Below, in pieces: positions 7,909 to 18,706 of a DNA stretch of 64,000 bases. Origin of the DNA: Gammaproteobacteria bacterium. Its GTDB lineage: Bacteria; Pseudomonadota; Gammaproteobacteria; Pseudomonadales; Halieaceae. The notes under the pieces are model-generated. The model was not told the DNA's origin and ran no database searches. It saw nothing but the letters and a program-made list of their open reading frames with translations. Within the stretch, counting starts at the first letter, position 1. Every line of letters begins with the position of its first letter. The translations under genes and the position numbers were made by a program. Location: contig JAUHXH010000002.1 of NCBI GenBank assembly GCA_030427085.1, positions 1,153,563-1,217,562 of the forward strand, in the 5' to 3' direction.

Positions 7909-10107
7909 TTAGAAAGCACGCATTTCCACATTGAGGCGCGCGGCCTCGGCCTGGTCGGTTTTTTCCACCCGCACGGAACACTGCTTGAAAGCCGGCTGGC
8001 GCGAGTGTGGGTCCAGCAGACCCAGCGACAGCCGGTTGACACAGTCGTGATAGTGGAAGGGGATGAACACCATATTGAAAGGGATACGCTGGGTGAGTTG
8101 CACCATCACCACCGCATCACCGCGACGCGACACCAGTCGCACGTATTCCATGTGTTCAACACCCAGCTCTGCGGCGGCGTCCGGATTCATTTCCATGTAG
8201 GGCGTGGGGCTGAACTTGTTACAGTTGCCCACCTTGCCGGTGCGGGTACGGGTGTGAAAGTGTTCCACCACGCGGCCACTGTTGAGCCAGAAGGGGTAGT
8301 CCTCGTCCGGCTTTTCGTTGTTGTCCACCCAGTCCAGGGCGAGCAGTTTGGCTTTCCCGTCGGGGAACTGGAACACGCCATCTTCGTACAGTCGCGGCGA
8401 ACCGGTCTGCTCGCCTTCACGCATGGGCCATTGAATACCGCGCTGCTGCTCGATCAGGTCATGGCTCATGCCCGACAGATCCAGGATGCGCGGTGCACCA
8501 TTGGCGCCGGTGCCTACCGACAGGGATTTCATCTCATCGAATACGCCGGAAGCGGATTCGGGGAAGGTCATCTGCGCCGCCTGCGGCCAGCGCTTGGCCA
8601 ACTCGTTGAAAATCCACAGGTCGGGTTTGGAATTGGCCAGCGGTGGCTTTACCGGCGTAACGCGGTTTACCCGGCGTTCGGTATTGGTGAAACAGCCGTC
8701 TTTCTCCGCCCACACGGAAGCGGGCAGGTAGGCGTGGGCGTACTGCGTCGCCTCTACGTCCACGTAGGCATCCTGCACTACGCAGAACTCCAGCTTCTCC
8801 AGAGTTTTGCGAATGCGGTGGGTGTTGGGCATGGAGGTCATCGGATTGGTAGCCACCAGCCACAGCGCCTTGATCTGCCCGGACTCGATGGCCGGGAAGA
8901 TGTCGGTCATGAACATACCGCGTTTCTTGGGGAAAAACTCCGGGTCCACGTTCCAGAACTTGCCCACTTCTTCCCGGTGCGCGGGGTTTTCCAGCGCGCG
9001 GTAACCCGGCAGGCCGGAACAGGACGACCACTCGCGGGTGCCCATCGCGTTGCACTGCCCGGTGATGGACAGGGACGTGCTGCCTGGCTTGCCGATGTTA
9101 CCGGTAATCAGGTTCAGGTTGTTGATGGCGCACACGCCGTCGGAACCGTGGGTACTCTGGTTGATGCCCATGGTCCAGATGGACATGGCGGCCGGCACGC
9201 CGGCGTAAAGTCGGGCCACGTTGCGGATGGTGTCGGCATCAATTCCGCAAAGCTTCGAAGCACTGACAGGATCGTAGCGCTGCACCAGCTCAAACAATTC
9301 TTCGCGGCCATTGGTGTGGGCGGCGATGTACTCTTCGTCCGCGAGCCCTTCATTGAGGATCACATGGGCGAGGGAGTTGAGCAGAACCAGGTCAGTGCCG
9401 GGCGTGATGGGCAGGTGAATGTCAGCGAACTGGGCGAACATGGTGACGCGGGGGTCTACCACGATCAGCGGGAACTTGCGTTTTTCCAGTGCTTCTTTCA
9501 GGCGCCAGTAAATCACCGGATGCTGTTCCGGCAGGTTGGAGCCAAAGGCCATCAGGCAGTGGGTGTGTTCGAAATCGTCGTAGCAGCCGGGCGGGCCGTC
9601 GGAACCGAAGGAGCGTTTGTAGCCGGACACCGCCGAGGCCATACACAAGGTGGTATTGCCGTCGTAATTGTTGGTACCGATCAGGCCGCGAGTCAGTTTA
9701 CCGAGGGTGTAGAACTCTTCGGTGAGAATCTGCCCGGTGGACACCACCGCTACGGAGTCGCGACCGTACTTGTCCTGAATGCGTTTGAACTCGGCGGCGG
9801 TTTTATCCAGCACCGTGTCCCAGTCGCGTTCTTGCCAGGGTTGGTAGGGATGATCGCGCAGTAGTGGTTGGGTACCGCGACCGGGCGCATTGAAAATCTC
9901 CGCCTCGGTAATGCCCTTGATGCACAGCTTGCCCCGGTTCACTGGCGCGTCGGCCACACCGCGTGTAGTTACGGCTTCGCCATTGGCATCCAGGCCTACT
10001 TCGATGGCGCAGCCGGTGGAGCAGTAGCCACAGGTGGCATACTTCCATTCCTTCACGCCCTTGTCGCGCAGGATGATCGGGTTTTTTTTGCGGCGTCCGA
10101 AGAGCAT
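7909..10107 (-). CDS. nasA: Assimilatory nitrate reductase catalytic subunit (molybdopterin enzyme)
   Basis: 732 residues, similar to NarB and shorter than NasA proteins that carry an extra C-terminal 2Fe-2S domain. It reduces nitrate to nitrite in the cytoplasm; no twin-arginine signal is present. The N-terminus carries the [4Fe-4S] motif CGYCSTGC with a fourth Cys in GKLCIKG. The molybdopterin body and the C-terminal dinucleotide-binding domain (from about residue 600) follow. It begins 5 bases after nirD and precedes the Fe-S/anchor fusion. The nirB-nirD neighbourhood and the divergent nitrate transporter support the assimilatory role. Confidence 0.92.
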   Translation of the reverse strand: MLFGRRKKNPIILRDKGVKEWKYATCGYCSTGCAIEVGLDANGEAVTTRGVADAPVNRGKLCIKGITEAEIFNAPGRGTQPLLRDHPYQPWQERDWDTVLDKTAAEFKRIQDKYGRDSVAVVSTGQILTEEFYTLGKLTRGLIGTNNYDGNTTLCMASAVSGYKRSFGSDGPPGCYDDFEHTHCLMAFGSNLPEQHPVIYWRLKEALEKRKFPLIVVDPRVTMFAQFADIHLPITPGTDLVLLNSLAHVILNEGLADEEYIAAHTNGREELFELVQRYDPVSASKLCGIDADTIRNVARLYAGVPAAMSIWTMGINQSTHGSDGVCAINNLNLITGNIGKPGSTSLSITGQCNAMGTREWSSCSGLPGYRALENPAHREEVGKFWNVDPEFFPKKRGMFMTDIFPAIESGQIKALWLVATNPMTSMPNTHRIRKTLEKLEFCVVQDAYVDVEATQYAHAYLPASVWAEKDGCFTNTERRVNRVTPVKPPLANSKPDLWIFNELAKRWPQAAQMTFPESASGVFDEMKSLSVGTGANGAPRILDLSGMSHDLIEQQRGIQWPMREGEQTGSPRLYEDGVFQFPDGKAKLLALDWVDNNEKPDEDYPFWLNSGRVVEHFHTRTRTGKVGNCNKFSPTPYMEMNPDAAAELGVEHMEYVRLVSRRGDAVVMVQLTQRIPFNMVFIPFHYHDCVNRLSLGLLDPHSRQPAFKQCSVRVEKTDQAEAARLNVEMRAF

Positions 10108-10112
10108 CGCGC

Positions 10113-10445
10113 TTACGCCGTCAGTTGCAGGGTGTCGCCGTCGCGTTGCACCGACCAGGTGCGCAGGCTCTGGCTGTCGTCTTCCAGGCAGTGCCCGTCG
10201 CTCAGGCTGAAGTGTTGCTTGTAGATGGGCGAGGCCACCACCAGTTCCTCGCCGATGCTGCCGACAATGCCGCGCGCCAATACATTGGCGTGGGCGAAGG
10301 GGCAGTAGTTGTCTACCGCAAAGAAGCGTTCACCATCGTTGTCGCAGATGCGGAAGATCGCGACCTGCTGCCCGTTAAACAGTGCAGCGCGGCCCGCGTT
10401 GGGCAGGATATCGTCCACCTGGCAAATGTCAGTCCAGTTACTCAT
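10113..10445 (-). CDS. nirD: Nitrite reductase (NADH) small subunit
   Basis: 110 residues from the ATG at 10445, which has GAGG just upstream; an open frame continues further 5' but overlaps nirB and lacks similarity. NirD has a Rieske-like fold and pairs with NirB in the cytoplasm. The CPFAHA and later His-containing segment PIYKQHFSL mark the Rieske-type loops, although a complete set of Rieske ligands is not evident, as is usual for NirD. It sits between nirB (22 bases) and nasA (5 bases). Confidence 0.92.
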   Translation of the reverse strand: MSNWTDICQVDDILPNAGRAALFNGQQVAIFRICDNDGERFFAVDNYCPFAHANVLARGIVGSIGEELVVASPIYKQHFSLSDGHCLEDDSQSLRTWSVQRDGDTLQLTA

Positions 10446-10467
10446 GTACCTCAATCCCTCGTGTCTA

Positions 10468-12999
10468 TCAGGCGGTGGCCAGGATGTCGCCCTGGCGTTC
10501 TTCGGCAGTGGCGGGGCGGATCTGTTCGCGCTCGCGCACAAACACCACGTTGTCGTCGGTGGCATCGGAGTTCACGAAATGACTGAACTGTTTTACCTTG
10601 ACCGGATCTTCAATCGTGGTTTTCCATTCGCACTGGTAGGTGTCCACGATGTGTGCCATATCGGTTTCCAACTCTTCCGCAATGCCCAGTCGATCGTCGA
10701 TGATCACTGACTGCAGGTAGCTCAGGCCGCCTTCCATGTTGTCCATCCACACGCTGGTGCGTTGCAGGCGGTCGGCGGTGCGCACGTAGAACATGAAGAA
10801 GCGATCGATGTAGCGGATCAGGGTGGCGTCGTCGATGTCGGTGGCCAGCAGGTCAGCGTGGCGGGGCTTCATGCCACCGTTACCGCAAACGTAGAGGTTC
10901 CAGCCTTTCTCGGTGGCGATTACGCCAACGTCTTTGCTTTGGGCCTCGGCGCATTCGCGCGTACACCCCGATACCGCCATTTTCAGTTTGTGCGGAGAGC
11001 GCAGGCCCTTGTAGCGGTTTTCCAGCAGGATCGCCATGCCGACGGAATCCTGTACGCCGTAGCGGCACCAGGTGCTGCCCACGCAGGACTTACAGGTGCG
11101 CAGGGATTTACCGTAGGCGTGTCCTGATTCGAAGCCGGCGTCGATCAGTTCCTTCCAGATCAGCGGCAGTTGTTCCGCGCGTGCACCAAACAGGTCCACA
11201 CGCTGGCCACCGGTGATCTTGGTGTAGAGGTCGTATTTTTTGGCCACTTCGCCCAGCACAATCAGTTTGTCGGGGGTGATTTCGCCACCGGCAACCCGCG
11301 GCACCACGGAGTAGGTGCCGTCCTTCTGCATGTTGGCGAGATAGCGGTCGTTGGTGTCCTGCAGGCCGCCGTGGTCATTCTCAAGAATGTAATCGTTCCA
11401 GGTGGCGGCGAGGATGGAGGCCACTGCGGGCTTGCAGATGTCGCATCCCAGGCCTTTGCCGTGACGCCCCAGCAATTCCTGGAAGCTTTTGATTTTCTCT
11501 ACCTTGACCAGGTTGAACAGGTCCTGGCGGGTGTAGGGGAAGTGCTCGCAGATATCGGTGTTGACTTCGATACCCAGCTTTTCCATCTCGGCATTCATCA
11601 CCTGCGTGACCAGCGCGGCACAACCGCCACAGCCGGTAGCTGCAGTAGTGGCGTCCTTGATCGCGCCCATGGTGTGGCAACCGGCTTGCACCGCTTCCAC
11701 CAGGTCACCCTTGCTCACGTTATTACACGAACACAGGGTGGCGGTGTCGGGCAGGGCGTCTACACCGAGTGCGGCACCACCACCTTCCACGTTGGGCAGG
11801 ATCATGCTGTCCGGTTGATCGGGCAGGGTGATCTTGTTAAGTGCAAACTGCAGCAGGTTGCCGTAGTCCTCGGCGTCACCCACCAGCACCGCGCCCAGCA
11901 GGTGTTGCCGGTCGCCGCTGATCACAATCTTCTTGTACACCTCGTCGGCTTCGTTGACGTAGGTGTAGGACAGGGCACCCTCGGTATTGCCATGGGCGTC
12001 GCCCACTGAAGCCACATCCACGCCCATCAGCTTCAACTTGGTGCTCATATCGGCACCTTCGAAGGTGGAGGTCACGCTGTCGGTGATGTGGTCTGCCGCC
12101 ACCTGGGCCATGGTGTTGCCCGGGGCGATCAAACCGTAGATGCGGCCGCCCCACAGTGCCACTTCGCCGATGGCGTAGACGTTGTCGTCGCTGGTTTGGC
12201 ACAGGTCGTTGATGATGATGCCGCCGCGCTCGCCGATGGCCAGGCCGCTGTCGCGACCCAGTTCGTCACGGGGGCGGATGCCGGCGGAGAACACCAGGAT
12301 GTCGGTTTCCAGCTCGGTTTCATCGGCGAAATTCATCTTGTGTACGGCGTTGTCACCGTCAACGATCTCACGAGTGTTCTTCTGCGTGTGCACCGACACG
12401 CCCAGATCTTCAATCTTCTTGCGCAGGATATTGCCGCCGCCGTCGTCCACCTGCACCGCCATCAGGCGCGGCGCGAATTCCACCACGTGGGTCTTCAGGC
12501 CGAGGTCGTGCAGTGCTTTGGCCGCTTCCAGGCCGAGCAGGCCGCCACCCACTACGGTGCCGGTTTTGGCGTTTTCGGAAGCTGCCGTGATTGCTTCCAG
12601 ATCTTCGATGGTGCGGTAGACGAAGCAGTTGTCGCGGTCGTGGCCGGGTACCGGCGGTACGAAGGGGTAGGAGCCGGTGGCCAGCACCAGTTTGTCGTAA
12701 GGCAGGCACAGGCCCGCGGCGCTGGTGACGGTCTGGGCCTCGCGATCTACCGCAAGTACCTGGTCACCCACATGGCAGGTAATGCCATGGTCAGCGTAGA
12801 AGTCGCCTTCGACCATGTTCAGGGGGCCGGCATCGCGTTCTTCAAACCAGGCGGTGAGGTGGACCCTGTCGTAGGCTACCCGGGGCTCTTCGCCGAAAAC
12901 GGTGATCTCAAAATCGTCGATCCGGCCAGACTTCACCATCTGTTCCAGAAACCGGTGGCCCACGGGGCCGTTACCGACCAGGACTATTTTCTGCGTCAT
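10468..12999 (-). CDS. nirB: Nitrite reductase (NADH) large subunit
   Basis: 843 residues, the standard length. It reduces nitrite to ammonium with NADH. The order is an N-terminal FAD/NAD(P) module (GNGPVGHRFLEQM at residue 9; a second GGGLLGLEAAKAL near 150), a BFD-like [2Fe-2S] region (CSCNNVSKGDL near 425; CGGCAALV near 460), then the nitrite/sulfite reductase half, with sirohaem-[4Fe-4S] cysteines in CKSCVGSTWC near 640 and CTRECAEAQSKD near 680. It is the first gene of the minus-strand operon and starts about 120 bases downstream of a sigma-54 promoter. Confidence 0.95.
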   Translation of the reverse strand: MTQKIVLVGNGPVGHRFLEQMVKSGRIDDFEITVFGEEPRVAYDRVHLTAWFEERDAGPLNMVEGDFYADHGITCHVGDQVLAVDREAQTVTSAAGLCLPYDKLVLATGSYPFVPPVPGHDRDNCFVYRTIEDLEAITAASENAKTGTVVGGGLLGLEAAKALHDLGLKTHVVEFAPRLMAVQVDDGGGNILRKKIEDLGVSVHTQKNTREIVDGDNAVHKMNFADETELETDILVFSAGIRPRDELGRDSGLAIGERGGIIINDLCQTSDDNVYAIGEVALWGGRIYGLIAPGNTMAQVAADHITDSVTSTFEGADMSTKLKLMGVDVASVGDAHGNTEGALSYTYVNEADEVYKKIVISGDRQHLLGAVLVGDAEDYGNLLQFALNKITLPDQPDSMILPNVEGGGAALGVDALPDTATLCSCNNVSKGDLVEAVQAGCHTMGAIKDATTAATGCGGCAALVTQVMNAEMEKLGIEVNTDICEHFPYTRQDLFNLVKVEKIKSFQELLGRHGKGLGCDICKPAVASILAATWNDYILENDHGGLQDTNDRYLANMQKDGTYSVVPRVAGGEITPDKLIVLGEVAKKYDLYTKITGGQRVDLFGARAEQLPLIWKELIDAGFESGHAYGKSLRTCKSCVGSTWCRYGVQDSVGMAILLENRYKGLRSPHKLKMAVSGCTRECAEAQSKDVGVIATEKGWNLYVCGNGGMKPRHADLLATDIDDATLIRYIDRFFMFYVRTADRLQRTSVWMDNMEGGLSYLQSVIIDDRLGIAEELETDMAHIVDTYQCEWKTTIEDPVKVKQFSHFVNSDATDDNVVFVREREQIRPATAEERQGDILATA

Positions 13000-13122
13000 T
13001 GCGCTCTCTCACTACTTGCTTGCGTTTGCTTGGCCAGAGATAGGCCGGAGGGGTGCACTTCCTACCGCTTGTCCTACCACTGTGGTTGTTACCAGGCTGT
13101 CACCTCTTTCTCATTGATGAGT

Positions 13123-13138
13123 AGCAAGAGACGTGCCA
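13123..13138 (-). promoter_or_regulatory. Sigma-54 promoter of the nirB-nirD-nasA operon
   Basis: On the minus strand this reads TGGCAC-GTCTC-TTGCT, an exact -24/-12 element directed towards nirB, whose ATG lies about 120 bases downstream. It pairs with the opposed promoter at 13335-13350. Confidence 0.8.
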
Positions 13139-13255
13139 GTTCCGAAAGGGTGCGTGAAGGGCGCGGAATTGCTGGCGAGTACTCGCCAAATTAGTCACTT
13201 GCACAAAAAGAGCGCGATTTTTTGGCACCAAATCGGGTCGCTTCGGTGCGCGTTC

Positions 13256-13272
13256 TGCACCTCAATGGTGCG
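13256..13272. promoter_or_regulatory. NtrC-type enhancer box
   Basis: TGCACC-TCAAT-GGTGCG matches the NtrC consensus TGCACC-N5-GGTGCA at all but the last base. It lies between the two opposed sigma-54 promoters, about 120 bases from the nirB promoter and 63 bases from the transporter promoter, and could serve both. This implies induction by nitrogen limitation. Confidence 0.72.
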
Positions 13273-13334
13273 GAAAGAGTGCGCGCGAAGTACGCAATTC
13301 TGCTGTGCCCCTGTTTTTATAAGCTTCCCGAGAG

Positions 13335-13350
13335 TGGCACACCTCTTGCA
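13335..13350 (+). promoter_or_regulatory. Sigma-54 promoter of the nitrate transporter operon
   Basis: TGGCAC-ACCTC-TTGCA is an exact RpoN -24/-12 element. It lies 65 bases before the transporter ATG at 13416 and faces it. Confidence 0.83.
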
Positions 13351-13415
13351 GGAGCGACCTCGCAACGTGCAGTCCATTTCCTCGCACCCAGATCGTGCGG
13401 CAACAGGAGTCAAAC

Positions 13416-14885
<1,470 letters not shown>

Positions 14886-14907
14886 CGGTGCACGCGGGAG
14901 CGCTCAG

Positions 14908-16665
14908 TTGACCCGGGCCGCGGCGCCGGTCCAGGCGGAACACCTGGAGGCGGCGCTGGGCCTCTCGGTGGGCCAGCTAACCCGGGCCGGGCGCAAGCCA
15001 GAGAATGAGGACGCGATCGGCATTCGCCTGCCTGAAGGCCCGGTTTTGACTACCAAGGGCGCCGTGGCGGTAATTGCCGATGGCGTCAGTGCGGCCGAAG
15101 CAGGGCGCGAAGCCAGCGAAACCTGCGTCACCAATTTTCTCAGCGACTATTACTCCACTCCCGACGCCTGGAGCGTGCGCAAATCGGCGCAACAGGTAAT
15201 CAACTCCCTCAATCGCTGGCTTTACAGCCGTGGCTGCGCATTCAACGAACATCAGCGCGGTTATGTCAGTACCTTCAGTGCGGCCGTGTTCAAGTCGCGC
15301 CAGGCCCACCTGTTTCATGTGGGCGACAGCCGTATCTATCAGTTACGGGACGGGCAACTGGAGCAACTCACCCGCGATCACGCTGTGCCGGTGAGCGAGG
15401 GCCAGACCTACCTGACGCGAGCGATGGGGCTGGACCTGAAGTTGAGCGTCGACTATCAGACCGTTGAACTACAGGTCGGCGATTTGTTTTTGCTGACGAC
15501 GGATGGCGTGCACGACAGTCTGTCGCACGATCACATGCGCCAGTTACTCTCACAGTCAAATGCGTCGCTGGAAGCGGTGTGTGAGAGTCTGGTGTCTGAC
15601 GCGGAAGCAGCAGGCTCTACCGATAACTTGAGCTGTCAGGTGCTGCGGGTAGACAGACTGCCCAATCGGGCAGTGGATGACGTGGTTGAGAGCCTTACCC
15701 GTTTGGCTTTTCCGCCTTTCCTTGAGCCCGGTATGGTGCTCGATGGATACCGTATTTTGCGGGAACTTCACGCCAGTAATCGCAGCCAGGTCTACCAGGT
15801 GGAAGACGTTGCCAGCGGCGAGTATTTCTGCATGAAAACGCCGTCGGTCAATTTTGAGGATGATCCGGCTTATATCGAGCGCTTCGTGATGGAGAGCTGG
15901 ATTGGCAGTCGTATCCACAATTCGCATGTGGTGCGAGTGGTGGAGCCGCCGCGGGAAAAGACCTGTCTGTACTACCTCACGGACTACGTTGACGGCATGA
16001 CCCTCAAGCAGTGGATGAAAGAACATCCGCGACCTGCGGTGGAAGAGGTGGTGTACCTCGTGGAGCAAATTGGCCGTGGGCTGCGCGCTTTCCATCGCCG
16101 GGAAACGCTCCACCAGGATATCAAGCCGGACAATGTGTTGATCGATCGCAACGGTGTGGTCAAGATCATCGATTTCGGCTCCTGCCACGTGGCGGGCATC
16201 GCCGAAATCGCCACGCCGCTGGTGCGCGATATTCCGCTTGGAACGCGAAGTTACGCGGCGCCCGAGTACACCGTGGGTAAGCAGGCTGGCCCGACGGCGG
16301 AAGTGTTCTCCCTGGCAGTGTTGAGCTATGAGATGCTGACGGGGCAGTTGCCCTTCGGTGGCAAGCTGGAGCGCTGCCGAACTCCGGCGGATTTCCTCAA
16401 TACCCGTTACACACCGGCGTTCCAGATCAATCCGCTGGTGCCGGTGTGGATCGACGGCGCTCTGCGCAAGGGGCTGCGTTATCTCCCCGAGCGACGTCAT
16501 CAGGACATCGCCGAATTCCTGCACGAACTGCAGCACCCCAATCCAGCCTACCTGGAGTATCGCCAGCGGCCCTTGCTGGAGCGTGACCCCGTGCGGGCCT
16601 GGCAGTGGATAGCCGGGGTATTGGCGCTGAGTCAACTGGCCACATTAGCCTATTTTTTGAGCTAA
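14908..16665 (+). CDS. Bifunctional PP2C phosphatase / Ser-Thr protein kinase, membrane-tethered
   Basis: 585 residues starting at TTG, because no ATG or GTG is available in frame close to the transporter stop. Residues about 10-250 are a PP2C-type phosphatase with DGVSAAEAG and HVGDSRIYQL metal-binding motifs. Residues about 270-545 are a Hanks-type kinase with the catalytic loop LHQDIKPDNVLID, the DFG motif in IIDFGSC, and GTRSYAAPEY of the activation segment. A final hydrophobic helix (about 565-585) anchors it in the inner membrane. It follows the nitrate transporter by 22 bases, so it is probably co-expressed and may set the phosphorylation state of the transporter or another nitrate protein. 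The target is unknown. Confidence 0.87.
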   Translation: MTRAAAPVQAEHLEAALGLSVGQLTRAGRKPENEDAIGIRLPEGPVLTTKGAVAVIADGVSAAEAGREASETCVTNFLSDYYSTPDAWSVRKSAQQVINSLNRWLYSRGCAFNEHQRGYVSTFSAAVFKSRQAHLFHVGDSRIYQLRDGQLEQLTRDHAVPVSEGQTYLTRAMGLDLKLSVDYQTVELQVGDLFLLTTDGVHDSLSHDHMRQLLSQSNASLEAVCESLVSDAEAAGSTDNLSCQVLRVDRLPNRAVDDVVESLTRLAFPPFLEPGMVLDGYRILRELHASNRSQVYQVEDVASGEYFCMKTPSVNFEDDPAYIERFVMESWIGSRIHNSHVVRVVEPPREKTCLYYLTDYVDGMTLKQWMKEHPRPAVEEVVYLVEQIGRGLRAFHRRETLHQDIKPDNVLIDRNGVVKIIDFGSCHVAGIAEIATPLVRDIPLGTRSYAAPEYTVGKQAGPTAEVFSLAVLSYEMLTGQLPFGGKLERCRTPADFLNTRYTPAFQINPLVPVWIDGALRKGLRYLPERRHQDIAEFLHELQHPNPAYLEYRQRPLLERDPVRAWQWIAGVLALSQLATLAYFLS

Positions 16666-16907
16666 TTCGGCTTCCTGTCACCAAATATTCATCCCCAGCC
16701 GCTGCGATTGGCAACTATGTCACAAAATCGCACCTCAGTGCGGTCATGTTCTGATTCCCGTCTATATTTATAGAAGGCGGCTCGCACAGGGCGGGTCGTC
16801 TGGGTGACGTGCAAACAATAATGACGTGATCGCGCGGGCAGTGTCTGCCCAGCAGGCGCGGGTTGTAGGTTGTCGTCGTGGGTTTTCGACAGGAGTAAAT
16901 CAAGCGG
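16666..16907 (+). promoter_or_regulatory. Leader of the biosynthetic cluster, with an inverted repeat
   Basis: This 242-base stretch is the only plausible promoter region for the whole plus-strand cluster. It contains the inverted repeat GCGATT (16704-16709) / AATCGC (16726-16731), which could bind a regulator, and AT-rich TATATTTATAG about 130 bases before the first gene that could include a -10 element. No convincing -35, sigma-54 element or terminator is seen. GGAG precedes the ATG at 16908. Confidence 0.35.
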
Positions 16908-18680
16908 ATGAACGTCCTCGGGATCAGTGGGCTCAACAACAGCGTAGCGTTCAAGAAAAAACACTTTCCGGATTTGCCCCGGGTTTACTACCGGATTGCG
17001 CAGGGCTTTGATGCTGCCGGCGCACTGGTCAATGACAATGGCCTGGTGGGCGCAGCCTCGGAAGAGCGCTTTACCCGTGAGAAAACCACCGGCGCATTTC
17101 CCGTCAATGCCATTAATTACTGCCTGGGGCTGGCGGGCTTATCTCCCGGCGACGTAGATATTCTGGCGCACAACTTCAACTATGCTCCCTACGAGGCCGG
17201 CTATCGGGAAAGCCCTTATAGCTCGGCACTCTACGACGAGGTGTACAGCCGTGACGCACTGCTGGCCTGTATTGGCGAGCACTTCCCGGGCCAGGGTTGG
17301 GAAGACAAACTGGTGCAGGTGCCGCATCACCTGGCGCACGCCGCCAGTAGTTTTCACGTCAGCGGTTTCGATGAGTCACTGATCCTGGTCTCCGACGGCA
17401 TGGGCGAACATTACAGCACCACAGTGGCTGTAGGGCGCGGCAGTGATATCGAAATCCTCACACAGATTCCGTCCATCCACTCCCTGGGCATTCTGTACAG
17501 CGTGTTTACCCTGTATCTGGGCTTTGTGTTCAACATGGATGAATACAAGGTGATGGGGCTGGCACCTTACGGCAACCCCCGTAAATTTCTGCCCAAGGTG
17601 ATGGAGCTGATCAAACTGCACGACGATGGTACACACACCATTTCCGTGCTGTTCCGCAACGAGACCGAACTGCAGCGGGAAACTTACTCTGCAACGATTG
17701 AAGTGCTGGAGGAGATGTTTGGCCCGCGCAGGGAACCGGAATCGGAAATTACCCAGCACCATATGGACATCGCTGCAGCGCTGCAAACCGCACTGCAAAA
17801 CACCTTGTTGCACCTGTTGCGTCACTACCGCCGGGAAACCGGCCTGGAAAACCTCTGCACAGCCGGGGGCGTGGCACTCAACTGCTCCGCCAATGGCGTG
17901 CTGCGTCGCAGTCGCCTGTTCCGCAATATGTTTGTGCAGCCCGCCTCGGGTGATGACGGCACATCCCTCGGCGCGGCGTTGTATGCCCGCCAACAACAGG
18001 AGCCATCGGCTAGCCGCGAGCGCATGGGTGTCCCGCTGTGGGGCCCCGAATACAGTGATGACGAGATCACTCGCGCGGTGGAGGCCGCTGACGGCTTTGA
18101 TGTAACACACTTTGATGACTTTGGAGACCTCGCTGCCCATGTGGCGGCGGAGTTGGAAGCCGGGCAAATTATCGGGTGGTATCAGGGGCGGATGGAGTTC
18201 GGCCCACGTGCGCTGGGCAATCGCAGTATTCTGGCCGACCCGCGGCCGCAGGACATGCGCGAGCGGATCAATGCCATCATCAAAAAGCGCGAGTTATTCC
18301 GACCCTTTGCGCCCGCGGTGACCGCCGAGGCGGCCACCACGTATTTTGAAATCGATCCGGGTGAGGAGGACCTTTACTCCCACATGCTGTTCGTTACCCG
18401 TGTGCGGGAAGCCCACCGGGAAGCGCTGCCGGCCATTACCCATGTGGATGGCTCAGCACGGGTGCAAACGGTCAGTGAAGCGCAGAACCCGCGTTTCTGG
18501 GGCCTGATTCGCGCTTTTGAGCAGCGTACAGGCATGCCGGTCGTACTGAATACCAGTTTCAATATTCGCGGCCAGCCAATCGTGTGCACGCCCCAGGAAG
18601 CGATCGATACCATTGCCATAGCTGATCTGGACGCCTTGGTGGTGGGCAACTATTTCCTGACCCGCAAGCAGGGCGACTGA
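16908..18680 (+). CDS. NodU/CmcH-type carbamoyltransferase
   Basis: 590 residues, full family length. These enzymes move a carbamoyl group from carbamoyl phosphate, via carbamoyl-adenylate, to a hydroxyl of a natural product. The Kae1-like N-terminal domain has metal ligands in HHLAHAASSF (about residue 144) and the nucleotide motif VSDGMGEH. The actin-like part continues with TAGGVALNCSANG (about 321), and the C-terminal YrdC-like domain contains EFGPRALGNRSIL (about 429). It is the first gene of the cluster, so O-carbamoylation of a hydroxyl on the Ser-polyketide chain is likely. Confidence 0.9.
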   Translation: MNVLGISGLNNSVAFKKKHFPDLPRVYYRIAQGFDAAGALVNDNGLVGAASEERFTREKTTGAFPVNAINYCLGLAGLSPGDVDILAHNFNYAPYEAGYRESPYSSALYDEVYSRDALLACIGEHFPGQGWEDKLVQVPHHLAHAASSFHVSGFDESLILVSDGMGEHYSTTVAVGRGSDIEILTQIPSIHSLGILYSVFTLYLGFVFNMDEYKVMGLAPYGNPRKFLPKVMELIKLHDDGTHTISVLFRNETELQRETYSATIEVLEEMFGPRREPESEITQHHMDIAAALQTALQNTLLHLLRHYRRETGLENLCTAGGVALNCSANGVLRRSRLFRNMFVQPASGDDGTSLGAALYARQQQEPSASRERMGVPLWGPEYSDDEITRAVEAADGFDVTHFDDFGDLAAHVAAELEAGQIIGWYQGRMEFGPRALGNRSILADPRPQDMRERINAIIKKRELFRPFAPAVTAEAATTYFEIDPGEEDLYSHMLFVTRVREAHREALPAITHVDGSARVQTVSEAQNPRFWGLIRAFEQRTGMPVVLNTSFNIRGQPIVCTPQEAIDTIAIADLDALVVGNYFLTRKQGD

Positions 18681-18706
18681 GTCGATCGGTCGGTTTTGCG
18701 GGTAAG

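Larger units (their letters stand above)
13000..13415. other. Divergent control region of the nitrate locus
   Basis: No gene is supported in this 416-base spacer between nirB and the transporter. It holds the two opposed sigma-54 promoters and an NtrC-like box. Two weaker partial NtrC half-site pairs are visible at 13200-13216 and 13224-13240. The long nirB leader (about 110 bases) shows no hairpin that I can confidently call an attenuator. Confidence 0.7.

Noticed and set aside
8005..9864. 619-codon open frame on the plus strand, antisense to nasA
   Set aside because: High-GC coding bias leaves the opposite strand open. The product is rich in Val, His and Gly with no known domain, and nasA on the other strand is unmistakable.
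10446..10565. Longer N-terminus for NirD
   Set aside because: The extra 40 codons overlap the nirB end and show no NirD similarity, whereas the internal ATG has GAGG upstream.
11170..13194. Two open frames (279 and 368 codons) on the plus strand, antisense to nirB
   Set aside because: They mirror nirB codon positions and one runs into the control region. No domain or ribosome site supports them.
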